Shown here piece by piece: positions 19,678 to 30,047 of a stretch of 64,000 bases of DNA. Origin of the DNA: Endotrypanum monterogeii (taxonomy: Eukaryota; Euglenozoa; Kinetoplastea; Trypanosomatida; Trypanosomatidae); contig CM007327.1 of assembly GCA_000333855.2 (NCBI GenBank), positions 1 to 64,000 of the forward strand. The letters run 5' to 3'. A program made the translations under genes and the position numbers. Positions within the stretch are counted from its first letter, which is position 1. Each line of letters starts with the position of its first letter. The notes under the pieces are model-generated. The model made no database searches. It was not told the origin of the DNA and saw only the letters and a list, made by a program, of their open reading frames with translations.

Positions 19678-22563
19678 ATGGATATGCGAGGCCTCGCCCA
19701 CTTTATCCAGGACATTCGTCATGCAACTGGAAACAAGGAGGGGGAAAAGAGGCGAGTGGATGAGGAGCTGGCCAAGATACGCGCGAAGTTCATTCACACC
19801 AGCAGCATGACAACGTACGATCGCAAGAAGTACGTGTGCAAACTGATGTTCATCTCCATGCTCGGATACCCCATCACTTTTGGTCACATGGAGGGTCTGA
19901 AGCTCATGGCACAGGAGAGCCCATCTGCGAAGCTCATCGGATACCTTTCCACTTCTGTGTTGCTAAACGAGAGCAGTGATTTATTGATGCTTACCACACA
20001 CACGGTGTACCGAGATCTTCTCTCGACGTCAGACCTCAGCCGTAGTCTCGCCCTCTCTGCTGTTGCAAACACAGGAGGCCGTGATTTCGTAGAAGTGATG
20101 CACCAAGGCGTTTTGTCTCTCATCATGGATGTCACCGTCAACCAGCACATCTGCAAGAAAGCGCTGCTGACGATGTTGCACATTTATCGAAAGTACCCCG
20201 AAATTGTTGACCTGGACTCCACGGTGGGCAAAGCGACTGAGTTGCTGCTTTCCACGCAAGATGGTGTCAGCATGTGTGCCGTCACATTTCTTAGTGGCTG
20301 CATCAGCAAGGAGACAGAGCACCTCTACAAAGGTATTCCAGACAAACTGATTCAGCTCCTTGCGCGCATCATTCTCGAAAAACAAACCGAGCCTGGCTAC
20401 GTGTACTACGGCGTTCCGGCGCCGTGGCTTCAGTCGAAGGTCCTGCGACTGTTGCAGTACTTCCCACTTCCATCCGATGCTGATCAACGCGATCGCATGA
20501 TCCTTATTTTGCGAAAAGTTGTGAAGGCGACTGATAAGGTGTTGAAAGACGCACAGACACAACAAAAGCAGCGTGGCACACAGAGCCGCGTTAGCGCAAT
20601 AAACGCGGTGCTTTTCGAGGTGGTTTCATTGTGCATTCAGTGGGATGTTGGCGCTAAACTCATTTTGGAGTGCGTGTCGCTCATCAGCTCGTTTTTGACA
20701 GAAAAGCGGGAGGCGAATCTCCGCTACATCGGCCTCAGTCTCTTGGCACGCCTCAGCTTTGTCGACATCCCCGGATTCAACTTTCATATGCACTGTCGCC
20801 AGTATCAGCAACAGATCATCGTTGGCTTGCACGACCCCGACGCCTCGATCCGGAAAAAAGCACTCGACGTCCTCGTGGCCATGTGCAACCCTAGTACGGC
20901 TGACGACATCATTAGAGAGCTCATTTCATACCTTCCCATAGCCACAGACCCCAACTTCAAAGCAAGCCTCATTCTGTCGATAGCGCTTCTATCGGAAAAG
21001 TATTGCCAGGATTATCACGTGTATGTGGATATCATGCTCGCTGTTGTGTCACAGGCAGGTGATTTATGTCCCCCAGGTATCGCCAACCGTGTCGTCCAGG
21101 TTATCGTGAACGATCCGTCCGTGCAGAAGCGTGCGGCCGTCACGGTTTTCCAGGAGCTACGGAGCAAGTCAAAGGTGTCAGAGGTGATGCTTCGCGTGGC
21201 TGCTTTCCTTCTTGGTGAGTTTGGCTACCAGATTGCGCTCAACGCTGAGAGCACCCCAATGCTGCAACTCACCCTCCTGATCGAGCAACTGAGCTTCTCC
21301 TCGGTGGTCACGCAGGGCGTCATCATGAGCACACTTTTCAAGTTCTACGTACTCTTCGACGACGTTTCTGTACGTGACCGAATCATGAGGACGGTGCAGG
21401 GATACACCAACAGTCCTCACCCTGAATTGCAACAGCGCGCTGCAGAGTTCACTGCGCTGGTAAAATTTGCGCGTATGGAGTTGCTGGAGAAACTCTTCGA
21501 TCCCATGCCACCATTCCCAGACGACGTGAATACTCTCATCAATCAGGTGAAGCAGTTGAAGAGTAGTGTACAAGATATTTGGGCCTTGAAGATTTTGGAC
21601 CGCGGGGTGGGGGACGTGAACCGGTTCTGCAAACGCAAGCCCAACTTGGAGTCTGGCGGTACCAACGAGACAAGTGGAAAACAAGGTATCACGCTGAGCA
21701 ATCTCCTATCTTTGTCGGCCGTAAGCCAGTCGCAAGGCGACGGTACACACCAAACGAACGAAGAGCTTGACGCTCTGATTGATGTCTCCTTCTCCCCCCA
21801 GGATGTGGATCGCATTCGCAACACTCACCTAGTGCATCGTCGGTCTCTCTTCGACCACAGCCGTGCCAACAACGGTGTTCTCTTTTCGAACGATTCGATC
21901 GAGCTCGAATATACAAAGTTAACGTATGGGGCAGACAGTCGTATAACCCTTGTGGTGCGTGACAGAACGGGGAGTGGACTCGTGAACGTCGCACTGGAGA
22001 TCATCCGTGCTGAGGCGGCAGTCGTTGTCCAATCACGAACGAAAGACGAGGACAGTGTGCCAGCTGGGGGCACAATGACGATCGACTTTGCTGCGCGCGT
22101 ATGTTTCGCTTTCAGCAGCCCACCGAGTGTGCGACTGCAATACGCCTCTGCGCTCACCAGTGCACACACGTGCACTGAGATTTTATCACTACCTATCCTT
22201 CCGACGACTTTCTTCACCCCCTACCAGGTAGACTCGGACGCCAACTTTGAGCTGCTATACAAAACAACCAAGTATGCGTCAGCATTTGCTGGCGTGCGGA
22301 AAGCAGTGTCTCCATCCGCGAAGATGAACACCGAGGCACTCATGCAGTTGATCGGGAAGCAGGGGTACCTCACTAAAGCGACTGGAGCGGGTGACATTGT
22401 CGGCATCGCTGCATTCGCTTTGCAACCGAAAGAGCGCACCGAATATGTACCTGTCGTCTGTGAAGTACAGACATCCGCTCGTGAAATACAAGTGTGCGTG
22501 TACGCTGAGGATTCAGTCCTTCAGCATGGCGCCCTCAACGTAATGGAGTTTGTTTTGCAGTAG
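19678..22563 (+). CDS. AP2A: AP-2 complex alpha adaptin
   Basis: Large subunit of the AP-2 clathrin adaptor, which selects cargo and binds phosphoinositides at the plasma membrane (flagellar pocket in these cells). The 961-residue protein has the expected three parts: an alpha-solenoid trunk (about 1-620), a hinge (about 640-730) and a C-terminal ear (about 731-961). The start matches alpha adaptins closely (M-R-G-L-A-H-F-I-Q-D-I-R, then R-K-K-Y-V-C-K-L, G-H-M-E, I-G-Y-L, and the alpha-typical V-P-A-P-W-L-Q-S-K near 247). ATG at 19678; a second ATG two codons later would give the conserved opening directly. Leishmania keeps AP-2 while T. brucei has lost it, so the gene helps place the organism. 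Confidence 0.92.
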   Translation: MDMRGLAHFIQDIRHATGNKEGEKRRVDEELAKIRAKFIHTSSMTTYDRKKYVCKLMFISMLGYPITFGHMEGLKLMAQESPSAKLIGYLSTSVLLNESSDLLMLTTHTVYRDLLSTSDLSRSLALSAVANTGGRDFVEVMHQGVLSLIMDVTVNQHICKKALLTMLHIYRKYPEIVDLDSTVGKATELLLSTQDGVSMCAVTFLSGCISKETEHLYKGIPDKLIQLLARIILEKQTEPGYVYYGVPAPWLQSKVLRLLQYFPLPSDADQRDRMILILRKVVKATDKVLKDAQTQQKQRGTQSRVSAINAVLFEVVSLCIQWDVGAKLILECVSLISSFLTEKREANLRYIGLSLLARLSFVDIPGFNFHMHCRQYQQQIIVGLHDPDASIRKKALDVLVAMCNPSTADDIIRELISYLPIATDPNFKASLILSIALLSEKYCQDYHVYVDIMLAVVSQAGDLCPPGIANRVVQVIVNDPSVQKRAAVTVFQELRSKSKVSEVMLRVAAFLLGEFGYQIALNAESTPMLQLTLLIEQLSFSSVVTQGVIMSTLFKFYVLFDDVSVRDRIMRTVQGYTNSPHPELQQRAAEFTALVKFARMELLEKLFDPMPPFPDDVNTLINQVKQLKSSVQDIWALKILDRGVGDVNRFCKRKPNLESGGTNETSGKQGITLSNLLSLSAVSQSQGDGTHQTNEELDALIDVSFSPQDVDRIRNTHLVHRRSLFDHSRANNGVLFSNDSIELEYTKLTYGADSRITLVVRDRTGSGLVNVALEIIRAEAAVVVQSRTKDEDSVPAGGTMTIDFAARVCFAFSSPPSVRLQYASALTSAHTCTEILSLPILPTTFFTPYQVDSDANFELLYKTTKYASAFAGVRKAVSPSAKMNTEALMQLIGKQGYLTKATGAGDIVGIAAFALQPKERTEYVPVVCEVQTSAREIQVCVYAEDSVLQHGALNVMEFVLQ

Positions 22564-23088
22564 ATACCCTAACAAATGAAGTTAGCGAGTGGGGTGTGTG
22601 AGCGGAATGCGTACCTTCTTCCTGTTCTATGTTTTCTCGGGGAGTTGAGTAACTTTGGGAGGGGGGGTTGATATTGGAGATACTGTGCCCCCCCCTCCAC
22701 GCACACACACATCTTGGTGCGGCGGTGTCACTCTTTTGACTGTTGTTGTTTCTCTTCAGATCAACCACGATGCACACGGCATTTTTTTTTTACTTTTTTC
22801 TTTTTTTTTTTGATGATTGATTATCTGAACCACTCCTAACGGTCACGATTTAGGTGTGTTCTGTTTTAGTTGCTGCTTATCGAAAAAGGCTGCTGCAGCG
22901 GCGACATCTGAGCGTGTGTAACTAGCTTGCCGGCAGCGCTGGGGGTACACAGGCACTCGGTTATGAATCGACTTTTCTCGCCACTCGCCAAAATAGTAAA
23001 CTTCCACCCACCCACCCACCCACCCCCTTCCAGACGCACACACGCTTCATGGACAAAAAAGAAAACAAAGATTTCCCCAATATAATAA

Positions 23089-23113
23089 ATATATATATAT
23101 ATATATATATATA
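23089..23113. repeat. (AT)n microsatellite
   Basis: 25 bases of alternating A and T. Confidence 0.9.
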
Positions 23114-23268
23114 GATGGATATATATCGTTTCTCTCTTTGGTTCCATAAAAAATGCGTTTGATATGTTCACCAATTGGATGTGCCCTTGATCAACATGTC
23201 GGCGTACAATGTCTGCACCCTTCGCTTCCTTGTGAGCGTTAGGTTGACTGCTTGTGTTGCCGTGTCGA

Positions 23269-23850
23269 GTTTACGTCTAGCTCTTTGCCTTTTCCTTTCT
23301 ACCGAATGACGGTAGTTGAGCGCTAGCGTGTGGAGCATCAGGGAATCCACCACAGGGGGGGGGGGGGAGGGGGGAGGCTCTGGAGAAGCCAAGGTGCCCC
23401 ATGTATCTTCGCTAGTGCCAAATTTCTCTTTTCGGCGGTCGCCCAGTCCGCTACCTTTGACGTAGAGAGTTCAGAGCGACTGGGCGCCGCTGATGTCGGT
23501 TGGCAGCCCCTGGATGGTGCTGCATCGGGGCAAGTTCCACAGCAAGCACACCTGTATCCTGTACGTGATATGGATGATGTCTGTACGACACGGACATATC
23601 TCAACCGGCTCTTGCCGCTTCCCGGCGGGGGCCATGTCCCGTGTTTCCCTCCCTCTGCCCCCCCCCTCCCCCGCCAGAAAGGGGAGGCGAAGGAGAAACC
23701 GCTGGGCAGTCTGCAGAGCAGAAAGGGGGCAGAAGTCATCTCAAGATGCTTGAGCTCGAATTCTGCCAACATGTGTGTGTGTGTGTCGCTGCTTTGCACT
23801 ACAGAACGAGTCCACGAAAAAGGCGTGGTGGCTGTATGGGGCGTGCATGT
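23269..23850. repeat. Dispersed repeat, copy A
   Basis: This 582-base segment recurs nearly unchanged at 31236-32086. It starts at AGTTTACGTCTAGCTC, carries G13 at 23355-23367, and ends at GGGGCGTGCATGT. A weaker resemblance continues to the left of 23269. The minus-strand frame just left of the G run (V-D-S-L-M-L-H-T-L-A-L, R-K-R-Q-R-A-R-R-K-L) is shared by both copies. It may be a SIDER/DIRE-type degenerate retroelement, which are common in Leishmania 3' UTRs, but no poly-A tail or known signature is recognised. Confidence 0.75.
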
Positions 23851-24514
23851 ATTTGAAGTGAAGAGGTGGAAGGCAGCATGGACACGCTGGGTTGCTAAAT
23901 CTCTTTGGGTGGGCGAGACTCTTTGGTGCCCAGTCGCATGTATGCAAGCTACTCAGCGCAACATTTTTGTTTATCTCCACTCATGCCGGAAAAGGCAAAG
24001 TAGAATCTATGAGAGAGTTGGCTTGCTTTGTTGCCCATGGTCCCATGAGGCGTGGCAAAAGCAGGAGCATCGTTCAAAAAATCAGCGCTGTGGTATGAGG
24101 ACGTCACCATATTTCCTTCACTTTCTTTTTTGTCCTTCATTTATGTTGCTTTGCGACATACTATCCAGAAGGGTGTTGTCGATATTCTACCTACACAATT
24201 ATACGAGTACAGGAAACGACACACGTCAGTAGGCATGCCCACGACAGCGTTTTGTACGCGTCTATAGGACCTGTGATGGTTTTCATGGATGCACACTGGC
24301 TTCCTCTATCTGGGCGTTATTCTCGTACTTGGCTGAGTTACTACCATCTCTCTTCTTCATTTTTTCCCTGTGCGTCCTCTCTGCCTTATTTCATATGACG
24401 TAGAACTAAAACAGCGGTATCCGCCGTCTTCCCTCTCGTTGAGGAGTAGTAGGACTGTAGCTGAGCTCTTTGTTGTTGTTTTCACATTCTGTACCCCCAT
24501 TTACGTACACTCAC

Positions 24515-24538
24515 ATATATATATATATATATATATAT
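24515..24538. repeat. (AT)n microsatellite
   Basis: About 24 bases of alternating A and T, 90 bases upstream of the cytochrome c1 start. Confidence 0.9.
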
Positions 24539-24629
24539 TTAAGTAATCCATCTAGCCGCCTTTTTCATATAACCCTCTTTGCGGCCATCCTAACACTCTC
24601 CTTGTTGTTCACACGACCGGTCAGCAGCT

Positions 24630-25406
24630 ATGGCAGGTAAAAAGGCACATCCCATCAAGCGGGACTGGTATTGGAACCACAATGATCGCTTCGAAATTTG
24701 GCACAGCCTTGACTGGCCATCGGTACGCCGCGGCCGTCAGATCTACACGGAGGTGTTTGCCCCATGCCACTCGCTGGGCCGCATGACCTTCACCCATTTC
24801 CAGGGCTTTATGACCCGCGAAGAGATCAAACAACTGGCTGCCCAGTATGAAATAATTGACAGCGAGCCTGATGGGGAGGGTAACCTGAACCGACGACCCG
24901 GCAAGCCAACAGATACCCTGCCTTCTCCCTACCCCAACCAGCGCGCCGCGCAGTTCGCCAACAACGGTGCTGAGCCTCCGGATTTGCAGCATGCTGTCTT
25001 CGGCAAGGAGGGCGGGGCAGATTATATTTTCTCACTGATCACCGGCTATAACTGGGGCAACGGTGAACTGATGGAGATCCCGCCGTTTGCGCCTGAGGTG
25101 AAGCCCGGCCAGTTCTGGAATCCCTACTTCAAGGGGTGTGTGCTCTCTATGCCGCCGCCGCTCTCGGATGGTTTGGTCGACTACGAAGATGGCACCCCTG
25201 CCACGATCAGTCAGATGGCCAAGGACGTCGTCAACTTCCTGCGCTGGTCAGCCGAGTCCGAGTACGATGATCGTCGTGTAGCCTTCTGGAAGGTGATCAC
25301 CACTCTGGGCCTGGTCAACTGCTTGCTTCTTCACTACGGTCAGAAGAATACGAATTGGAGGATATACGGCCGCACTACATTCCGCTACTGGAAGAAAACA
25401 TGGTAG
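24630..25406 (+). CDS. CYC1: Cytochrome c1, haem subunit of complex III
   Basis: Passes electrons from the Rieske protein to cytochrome c in the bc1 complex of the mitochondrial inner membrane. 258 residues from ATG. The haem site reads V-F-A-P-C-H-S (C46, H47): only one cysteine where other organisms have C-x-x-C-H, the hallmark of Euglenozoa. The axial methionine lies in S-M-P-P-P-L-S-D-G (near 173). D-Y-E-D-G-T-P-A and A-K-D-V-V-N-F-L-R-W are conserved downstream, and a C-terminal membrane helix (about 222-245) is followed by basic residues. The protein begins almost at the mature N-terminus of other cytochromes c1, so it lacks a cleavable presequence, as known for trypanosomatids. Confidence 0.95.
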   Translation: MAGKKAHPIKRDWYWNHNDRFEIWHSLDWPSVRRGRQIYTEVFAPCHSLGRMTFTHFQGFMTREEIKQLAAQYEIIDSEPDGEGNLNRRPGKPTDTLPSPYPNQRAAQFANNGAEPPDLQHAVFGKEGGADYIFSLITGYNWGNGELMEIPPFAPEVKPGQFWNPYFKGCVLSMPPPLSDGLVDYEDGTPATISQMAKDVVNFLRWSAESEYDDRRVAFWKVITTLGLVNCLLLHYGQKNTNWRIYGRTTFRYWKKTW

Positions 25407-26618
25407 TGCTTTTCCCCCCTTTCCGTAACCATTTGACGATTGCACGGCAAGGTGTGCACCCCGGTCACTGTCCTGGCCGTCTCTGCGAGAACTTCGGAGG
25501 GAACCCCCCCCCTCCTCCCTCCCAGCCGATGTTCTGCGCGTCGCTCTCTCCTTCCCTGTACTGCACCCCTTTCTGTCCGGCTCGTTTTCGTGTATTTTTT
25601 CTTTTCTTAGGAACTTAAGCATAGCCCCCCCCCCCTTACATTATGTGCGTATGTCTGTTTTAGAGCGTATATCAATGGTGACGTCCTTGTTGTTTCCTCC
25701 ACATCTCTTTATCTGTGTTCTCCCACCCTTCTTCCTCTTTTTTTTTTTTAGGGGACGAGTTGAACAGAGTTGTGGGAGGTGCTCGTTGTGTTGTCTCGGT
25801 GGACTTGAAGTGGCCCGGCTCTCTTGTCGCTTTTCTTTGCCGTTCCACCTCGTCTCACTGTCTTTCCTCCTCCACGGACTGTAGTAGCACCGATCTCAAA
25901 ATAAACCAGCAAACAAAGGGAGGCGCGGGTGGGGGCACAGCAAAAAGATATATATATAGTCGTCATCACGCACCCCCTCTTGTCTGCCGGTTTCGAGAGA
26001 AAGGACTCGTTGAAATTAAAAAAAAAAGAGAGAAGGAAAGAGAAGCGGAGGGGCGGGGGAACTCAGCGGAGCAGTGGGAGCAGGCACACCCGAGGACACA
26101 TCGGGGGCATTTCATTGCCCCCCCCTTTCGCCAGAGTTGTGCCAGCGCCTTTTCGCTCTTTTTGGCCGTCCCTCCCTTCGGGAATATTTGTGTGTTTTTA
26201 TGTGCGCCTGACTGGTGGGTTGAACTGAGCTGGCATGCAGCGGCGGGATGCGCTGCTGTAGATATCCATCTGTGTCTCGAGCTTGGAGGAGTGGCCAGTT
26301 TTGGCCAGGAAAGCATCATAGCGGGATGGCACTGTGCAGCTGGTCCTGCTCGAGGCCTCGTTCACCTCGTCATATCTTCACAGGCTGTGTAGTACAGTCT
26401 TCCCCCATCTTCTACATGCTTCTTCTTTTTTTCCCTTTTCGTTTCTTTGATTCCCTTCCACCCTTCTCATCACTGTACTGGATCATCTGCTGTGTTGTCC
26501 CGTACCCGCCTCCCGCGTCCTGCTCCCTTTTTATTATGCCAGTGCCCACCGCACGTGGATGCTTGACACATCCACTCACCTCGAATCAAACTTTACTGAC
26601 GAGAGGGAAGGGTGCAAC
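25407..26618. other. Spacer between cytochrome c1 and the 192-residue protein
   Basis: 1.2 kb. The plus-strand frame at 25715-26392 has no ATG start and a biased composition, and is not taken as a gene. Two acceptor candidates are seen: T11 then AG at about 25751-25752, and a T/C-rich tract ending TTATTATGCCAG (AG 26541-26542). Confidence 0.55.
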
Positions 26619-27197
26619 ATGTTTCAGAGGACGCGCGCATCCAGGCTGCTGGCGTGGACACCATTGCTGTTGAAGCGCAGCGGAAAGCCAGGTGACCTGC
26701 CTGCCTACAAACAAGTTTACCTACCGTACGATGTTGCACCAACGAAGATGGAGCTTGACAGAGAGCGGCGGAAGTTCTCGCATGCATATTCGGGTCGTAT
26801 GGAACATAGGAAGATGGTCGAGGTGAAGGATGTACCCCAGAACATGTACACGTATGGCAAGGAAGGCATGTCCATCCCCATCTCCATTTTCAAGGATCAA
26901 GTGGATCCAGTGATTGGGCCAGAGTGGACCTATCCAGGGATTTACGAGAACAAAATTGCGGCACAGCATTGGTACATGGAAGAGCTCTTCAACCGAGAGA
27001 AGACCAACACGTTTGAGTCGCCGTGGCAGCGGCAGGTCCTGGACAACCAAGTGAAGCGGCGCCTCGGCAAAGTTGCCTGGCGAATGTCGATGCTCAACAT
27101 CAAAACTATCGACATCTTCCACAAGGAGCGTGGTGCCTCAAAGAGACCAGGATCCGCAGATGCTAAGGCACCATCGGCACCTGCAGGCAAGAAGTAG
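26619..27197 (+). CDS. Small conserved-looking protein, probably mitochondrial
   Basis: From the ATG at 26619 the protein has 192 residues. It opens M-F-Q-R-T-R-A-S-R-L-L-A-W, a basic amphipathic stretch typical of a mitochondrial presequence. An in-frame ATG at 26559 would add 20 residues, but these are acidic and would hide the presequence; it is however the first ATG after the acceptor at 26542. The middle is rich in aromatic and charged residues (W-T-Y-P-G-I-Y-E-N-K, H-W-Y-M-E-E-L-F), followed by a basic helix (K-R-R-L-G-K-V-A-W-R-M) and an Ala/Pro/Lys tail. No family is recognised; a subunit of the mitochondrial ribosome or a respiratory complex would fit the composition. Confidence 0.7.
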   Translation: MFQRTRASRLLAWTPLLLKRSGKPGDLPAYKQVYLPYDVAPTKMELDRERRKFSHAYSGRMEHRKMVEVKDVPQNMYTYGKEGMSIPISIFKDQVDPVIGPEWTYPGIYENKIAAQHWYMEELFNREKTNTFESPWQRQVLDNQVKRRLGKVAWRMSMLNIKTIDIFHKERGASKRPGSADAKAPSAPAGKK

Positions 27198-28172
27198 TGA
27201 GTGTTCATCTACCGTCTCGTCTGAGGGTTCCATGTCAGTGTCACGAGTGCATGTCTGAGTGCATCAATATGAAAAAGGGTGGTGTATTTTTTTTTCTTCA
27301 CGGAATGTGTGTGTGTGTGTGTGTGTGTGCCAACGTCGATGGCTGTGCGGCCTCAGTCGTACATTGAAAAGCATTTGATACGCCTTGGTCGGACCCTTAA
27401 AGGTATGCGAAGCAGCGAGCCAGCATTTCTGCACACTTGCACAGAGAAACGGATATGCTTGTCATATGAACACACTCGCAGTGAGGCAAGTTCCAGTGGT
27501 GCATCTCTTTCCTTCTGTTCTCTCGTCCCCGTGGAGGCCGTTCTTCACCCATTGATAGCATGCTGCAGTTGTGCGGAGGGCGTTTGTCAAATGCATCGCT
27601 CCCCAAACAGCAAAGAATACTAATACAATGCAATCCGATACTCGGCGTCCTTTCGTGTCGTTGTAACGTCACCCACCCACCCAACCACGCACATCCACGA
27701 AGCACCATCTTCACTTTGAGTGTATCCCTCATTTCTTTCTCTTCCTTCCCCCATTAGTTTGTTTTCCTGTGAATCTGGATAAAGGGCAAACACCACTGTG
27801 CTCCCTTCGCAGTATTTCTGCACCCCTCCATTCCTACCATCCATATCATTTTTTTAGTGTTATCGAGATCCACGTTACTTCGGCATCGTGAAGTCCCCCC
27901 CCCTCTTCCCCCCTTCCCCCCTTCGTACTGACCTCCTGCTCTTCCCTCCCCGTTATATCCGCTTCTCGAGGTCACACACACATACATACATACACCAGCT
28001 GGACAGGACTCAACTTTGATTCGATCACCCCTTTTCGCTTTATTAGTATTGTTTATTTATTTTCATCGTACGCGTTTTCATTCTTTGCCGCCTTTGTGTC
28101 CGAACTTTCGGTTGCCTCGGCCGACGTTCTCTCTTTGATCACCCGCGCGCATCTGCTCACCGTAATAACAGA
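27198..28172. other. Spacer upstream of GLP1
   Basis: 975 bases without a recognised gene. Contains (GT)12 at 27306-27329 and C-rich tracts around 27895-27920. The short frames on both strands lack coding character. An AG two bases before the GLP1 ATG (28170-28171) and others upstream could serve splicing. Confidence 0.6.
27306..27329. repeat. (TG)12 microsatellite
   Basis: 24 bases of alternating T and G, about 110 bases after the preceding stop codon. Confidence 0.9.
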
Positions 28173-30047
28173 ATGACGTCTCCTAGACGTCTGGTGGCCA
28201 TTGGAGTGGCACTGGTCTTGTGCTTCATTCTTTCCGCAGCCGCCAAAGATGTGAAGCGACTTTATCCCGCCTGTGAGAGCACAGAGCGCACCGCAGCGGC
28301 CGCTGCAGAAGAATCATCGACTCTCTACACCATCCCGACTCGAACGAAGAGCGTGACACTGACCTGCTTGGCGTACGAGGTTGTATCCGTGAGGGGAGGT
28401 CAGGAGCATGAAAGGGACCACTGTCTGGTTGAACATCAAACCGAATATATGTTTTCTCTCGTTCTTCAGGCCGTGCACATAATGGAAAATGGTACTAAGG
28501 TGAAGCGCTCATTCCCTATTCGCGATATGACGGGAGGCTCACTCGCGGAAATGACTGTGCAGGTGCCGGTAGAAAGCGTATTTTCCCTTGTCTTCACCAA
28601 CCTCGCCAAGGACCCAGAGTGTCGCCTGCGGTTGCGCACCCTTTTCTCCTACGAGACATCAAATAATGAAACCACTGGGTACAATTTGCCGACAGTAGTG
28701 GCGGTGGAGCCACGTACGGTGTATGCAAATAACGCGAATCGCACCGTTATTGTCCTCGACTATGGTGTGGATCAGACACCGGACCGCACCGACATCGTCA
28801 CTCTTATCGACTTCTCGGAAGGAAGCTGTGATCGTCCAGGGGGTGATGTGCTTTATATGGACTACTCAGCGACAATACCCTCGACAGTCCATCTGGAGGG
28901 CAATCCGACCCAATTTGGTGCACGTACCGCCATATTCACAACCCCCAATACGTATCGGGTGTGCCACCGCACGAGCCAGGGCCAAGTGGCGACACAGATA
29001 GCAGTGATTACTGTGTACGCCGGGAACCCGGCGTACTATGATATTATCAGTGGCCTCAACGACAAGGGGGAGGTACTGGTCGGTGTGGAGACGACCATCA
29101 AGTTCTTCGGCTACGATCTCGATACGCGTAAGAACGGCGACGAGGCGAAGTTCGTCGAATTCTCTCACGAGTGCGACACAGGCACCCCTGCAGGTGGTGT
29201 TCCCCTTGCGAACGACTTGGAGCCGGAGGACAACTACGGCCCAAACACCACATATTCGCTGTGGACGTGGTCCGTGACGAATGGCGGCTCCTTCAAGGTT
29301 TGCTACAAACGCAAGAGAAGTAATTTGTGGACTGAGGTACCGTTCATCGAGGATGTTGCCGCCACCGATCCGCGTGGAGAGTCCACTACTCCGGTGCCAT
29401 TCCCCTTGCCCACGGACCCTTCCACGCACGAGGAGTGTCCTACAGCGACACAAAAGGAGGGTCAACCGTGGCCGAAGTATAAAAGTGCGGAGATTGAGCT
29501 TATGGGGCATACGCTGCCAAGCGACTTCTTAAGTTTGCTCAGCAAACTTCTCTGCCTAAAGCGTTCCATGCTGACTCTAGCGCACTTGCGGCACAACACG
29601 GAGGGCAAACAAGTGGTCTTTTTGGTGCTCAACTGCGAGGAGGACGAGTCCGCGACGACTCGCGAATGCAGCTCGATTGAGCGGTTCAATTATTTGGTAT
29701 CCCTCCCAAAGGAAAAACTCAACCAGTTCAAAATCTCATCCGTGCAGGGGAGTACTCACATGTTCGCTTTCGGTGACGACGAGACGCATGAAAGAAGCAG
29801 CAACACATTTGGGTTCTTCTTATTAGCTTTGAGCATATTTGGGGCAACTGGGATGGTGATCTTCGCAGTGAGTCGCTATCAAGAGCGACGTCATCATTTT
29901 GTACAATTTGGGTTAGAAGATGACGAGATCGACGACATGTACGACTTCAACGCTGCATCAAGGACTGCCATGAGCAACCAGTACAATGTGACTGCTCAGT
30001 CCGAGTCGACCCGCATCAGCAACGCGGTGATTGAGATGGAGGACTAG
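28173..30047 (+). CDS. GLP1: Type I membrane glycoprotein, Golgi/lysosome glycoprotein 1 homologue
   Basis: 624 residues with ATG start, a cleavable signal peptide (about 1-25, hydrophobic A-I-G-V-A-L-V-L-C-F-I-L), a long lumenal domain with paired cysteines and several N-x-S/T sites, one membrane helix (about 545-566, F-G-F-F-L-L-A-L-S-I-F-G-A-T-G) and a 58-residue cytosolic tail. The tail is acidic (L-E-D-D-E-I-D-D-M-Y-D-F) with tyrosines that could sort it to the lysosome. Architecture and gene position between cytochrome c1 and MICU1 match the T. brucei Golgi/lysosome glycoprotein GLP-1 as I remember it. The biochemical role is unknown even there. The identification rests on layout and synteny, not on an aligned motif. 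Confidence 0.75.
   Translation: MTSPRRLVAIGVALVLCFILSAAAKDVKRLYPACESTERTAAAAAEESSTLYTIPTRTKSVTLTCLAYEVVSVRGGQEHERDHCLVEHQTEYMFSLVLQAVHIMENGTKVKRSFPIRDMTGGSLAEMTVQVPVESVFSLVFTNLAKDPECRLRLRTLFSYETSNNETTGYNLPTVVAVEPRTVYANNANRTVIVLDYGVDQTPDRTDIVTLIDFSEGSCDRPGGDVLYMDYSATIPSTVHLEGNPTQFGARTAIFTTPNTYRVCHRTSQGQVATQIAVITVYAGNPAYYDIISGLNDKGEVLVGVETTIKFFGYDLDTRKNGDEAKFVEFSHECDTGTPAGGVPLANDLEPEDNYGPNTTYSLWTWSVTNGGSFKVCYKRKRSNLWTEVPFIEDVAATDPRGESTTPVPFPLPTDPSTHEECPTATQKEGQPWPKYKSAEIELMGHTLPSDFLSLLSKLLCLKRSMLTLAHLRHNTEGKQVVFLVLNCEEDESATTRECSSIERFNYLVSLPKEKLNQFKISSVQGSTHMFAFGDDETHERSSNTFGFFLLALSIFGATGMVIFAVSRYQERRHHFVQFGLEDDEIDDMYDFNAASRTAMSNQYNVTAQSESTRISNAVIEMED

Larger units (their letters stand above)
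22564..24629. other. Spacer between AP-2 alpha and cytochrome c1
   Basis: 2.07 kb with no convincing gene. Contents include homopolymer and CACCC repeats (about 22984-23024), an (AT)n tract at 23089-23113, repeat copy A (23269-23850) and another (AT)n tract at 24515-24538. AG dinucleotides just before 24630 (about 24622-24626) are likely spliced-leader acceptor sites for cytochrome c1. The plus-strand frame 23330-24232 (300 codons) lacks an ATG at its start and runs through the repeat. Confidence 0.6.

Noticed and set aside
23330..24232. 300-codon plus-strand frame over repeat copy A
   Set aside because: Begins without ATG context, is built on a G run and repeats, and the shared part continues at copy B; not a conserved gene.
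25715..26392. 225-codon plus-strand frame after a strong splice acceptor
   Set aside because: Starts at a non-ATG codon and has Phe/Ser/Pro-biased spacer composition; the acceptor more likely serves the 192-residue gene.
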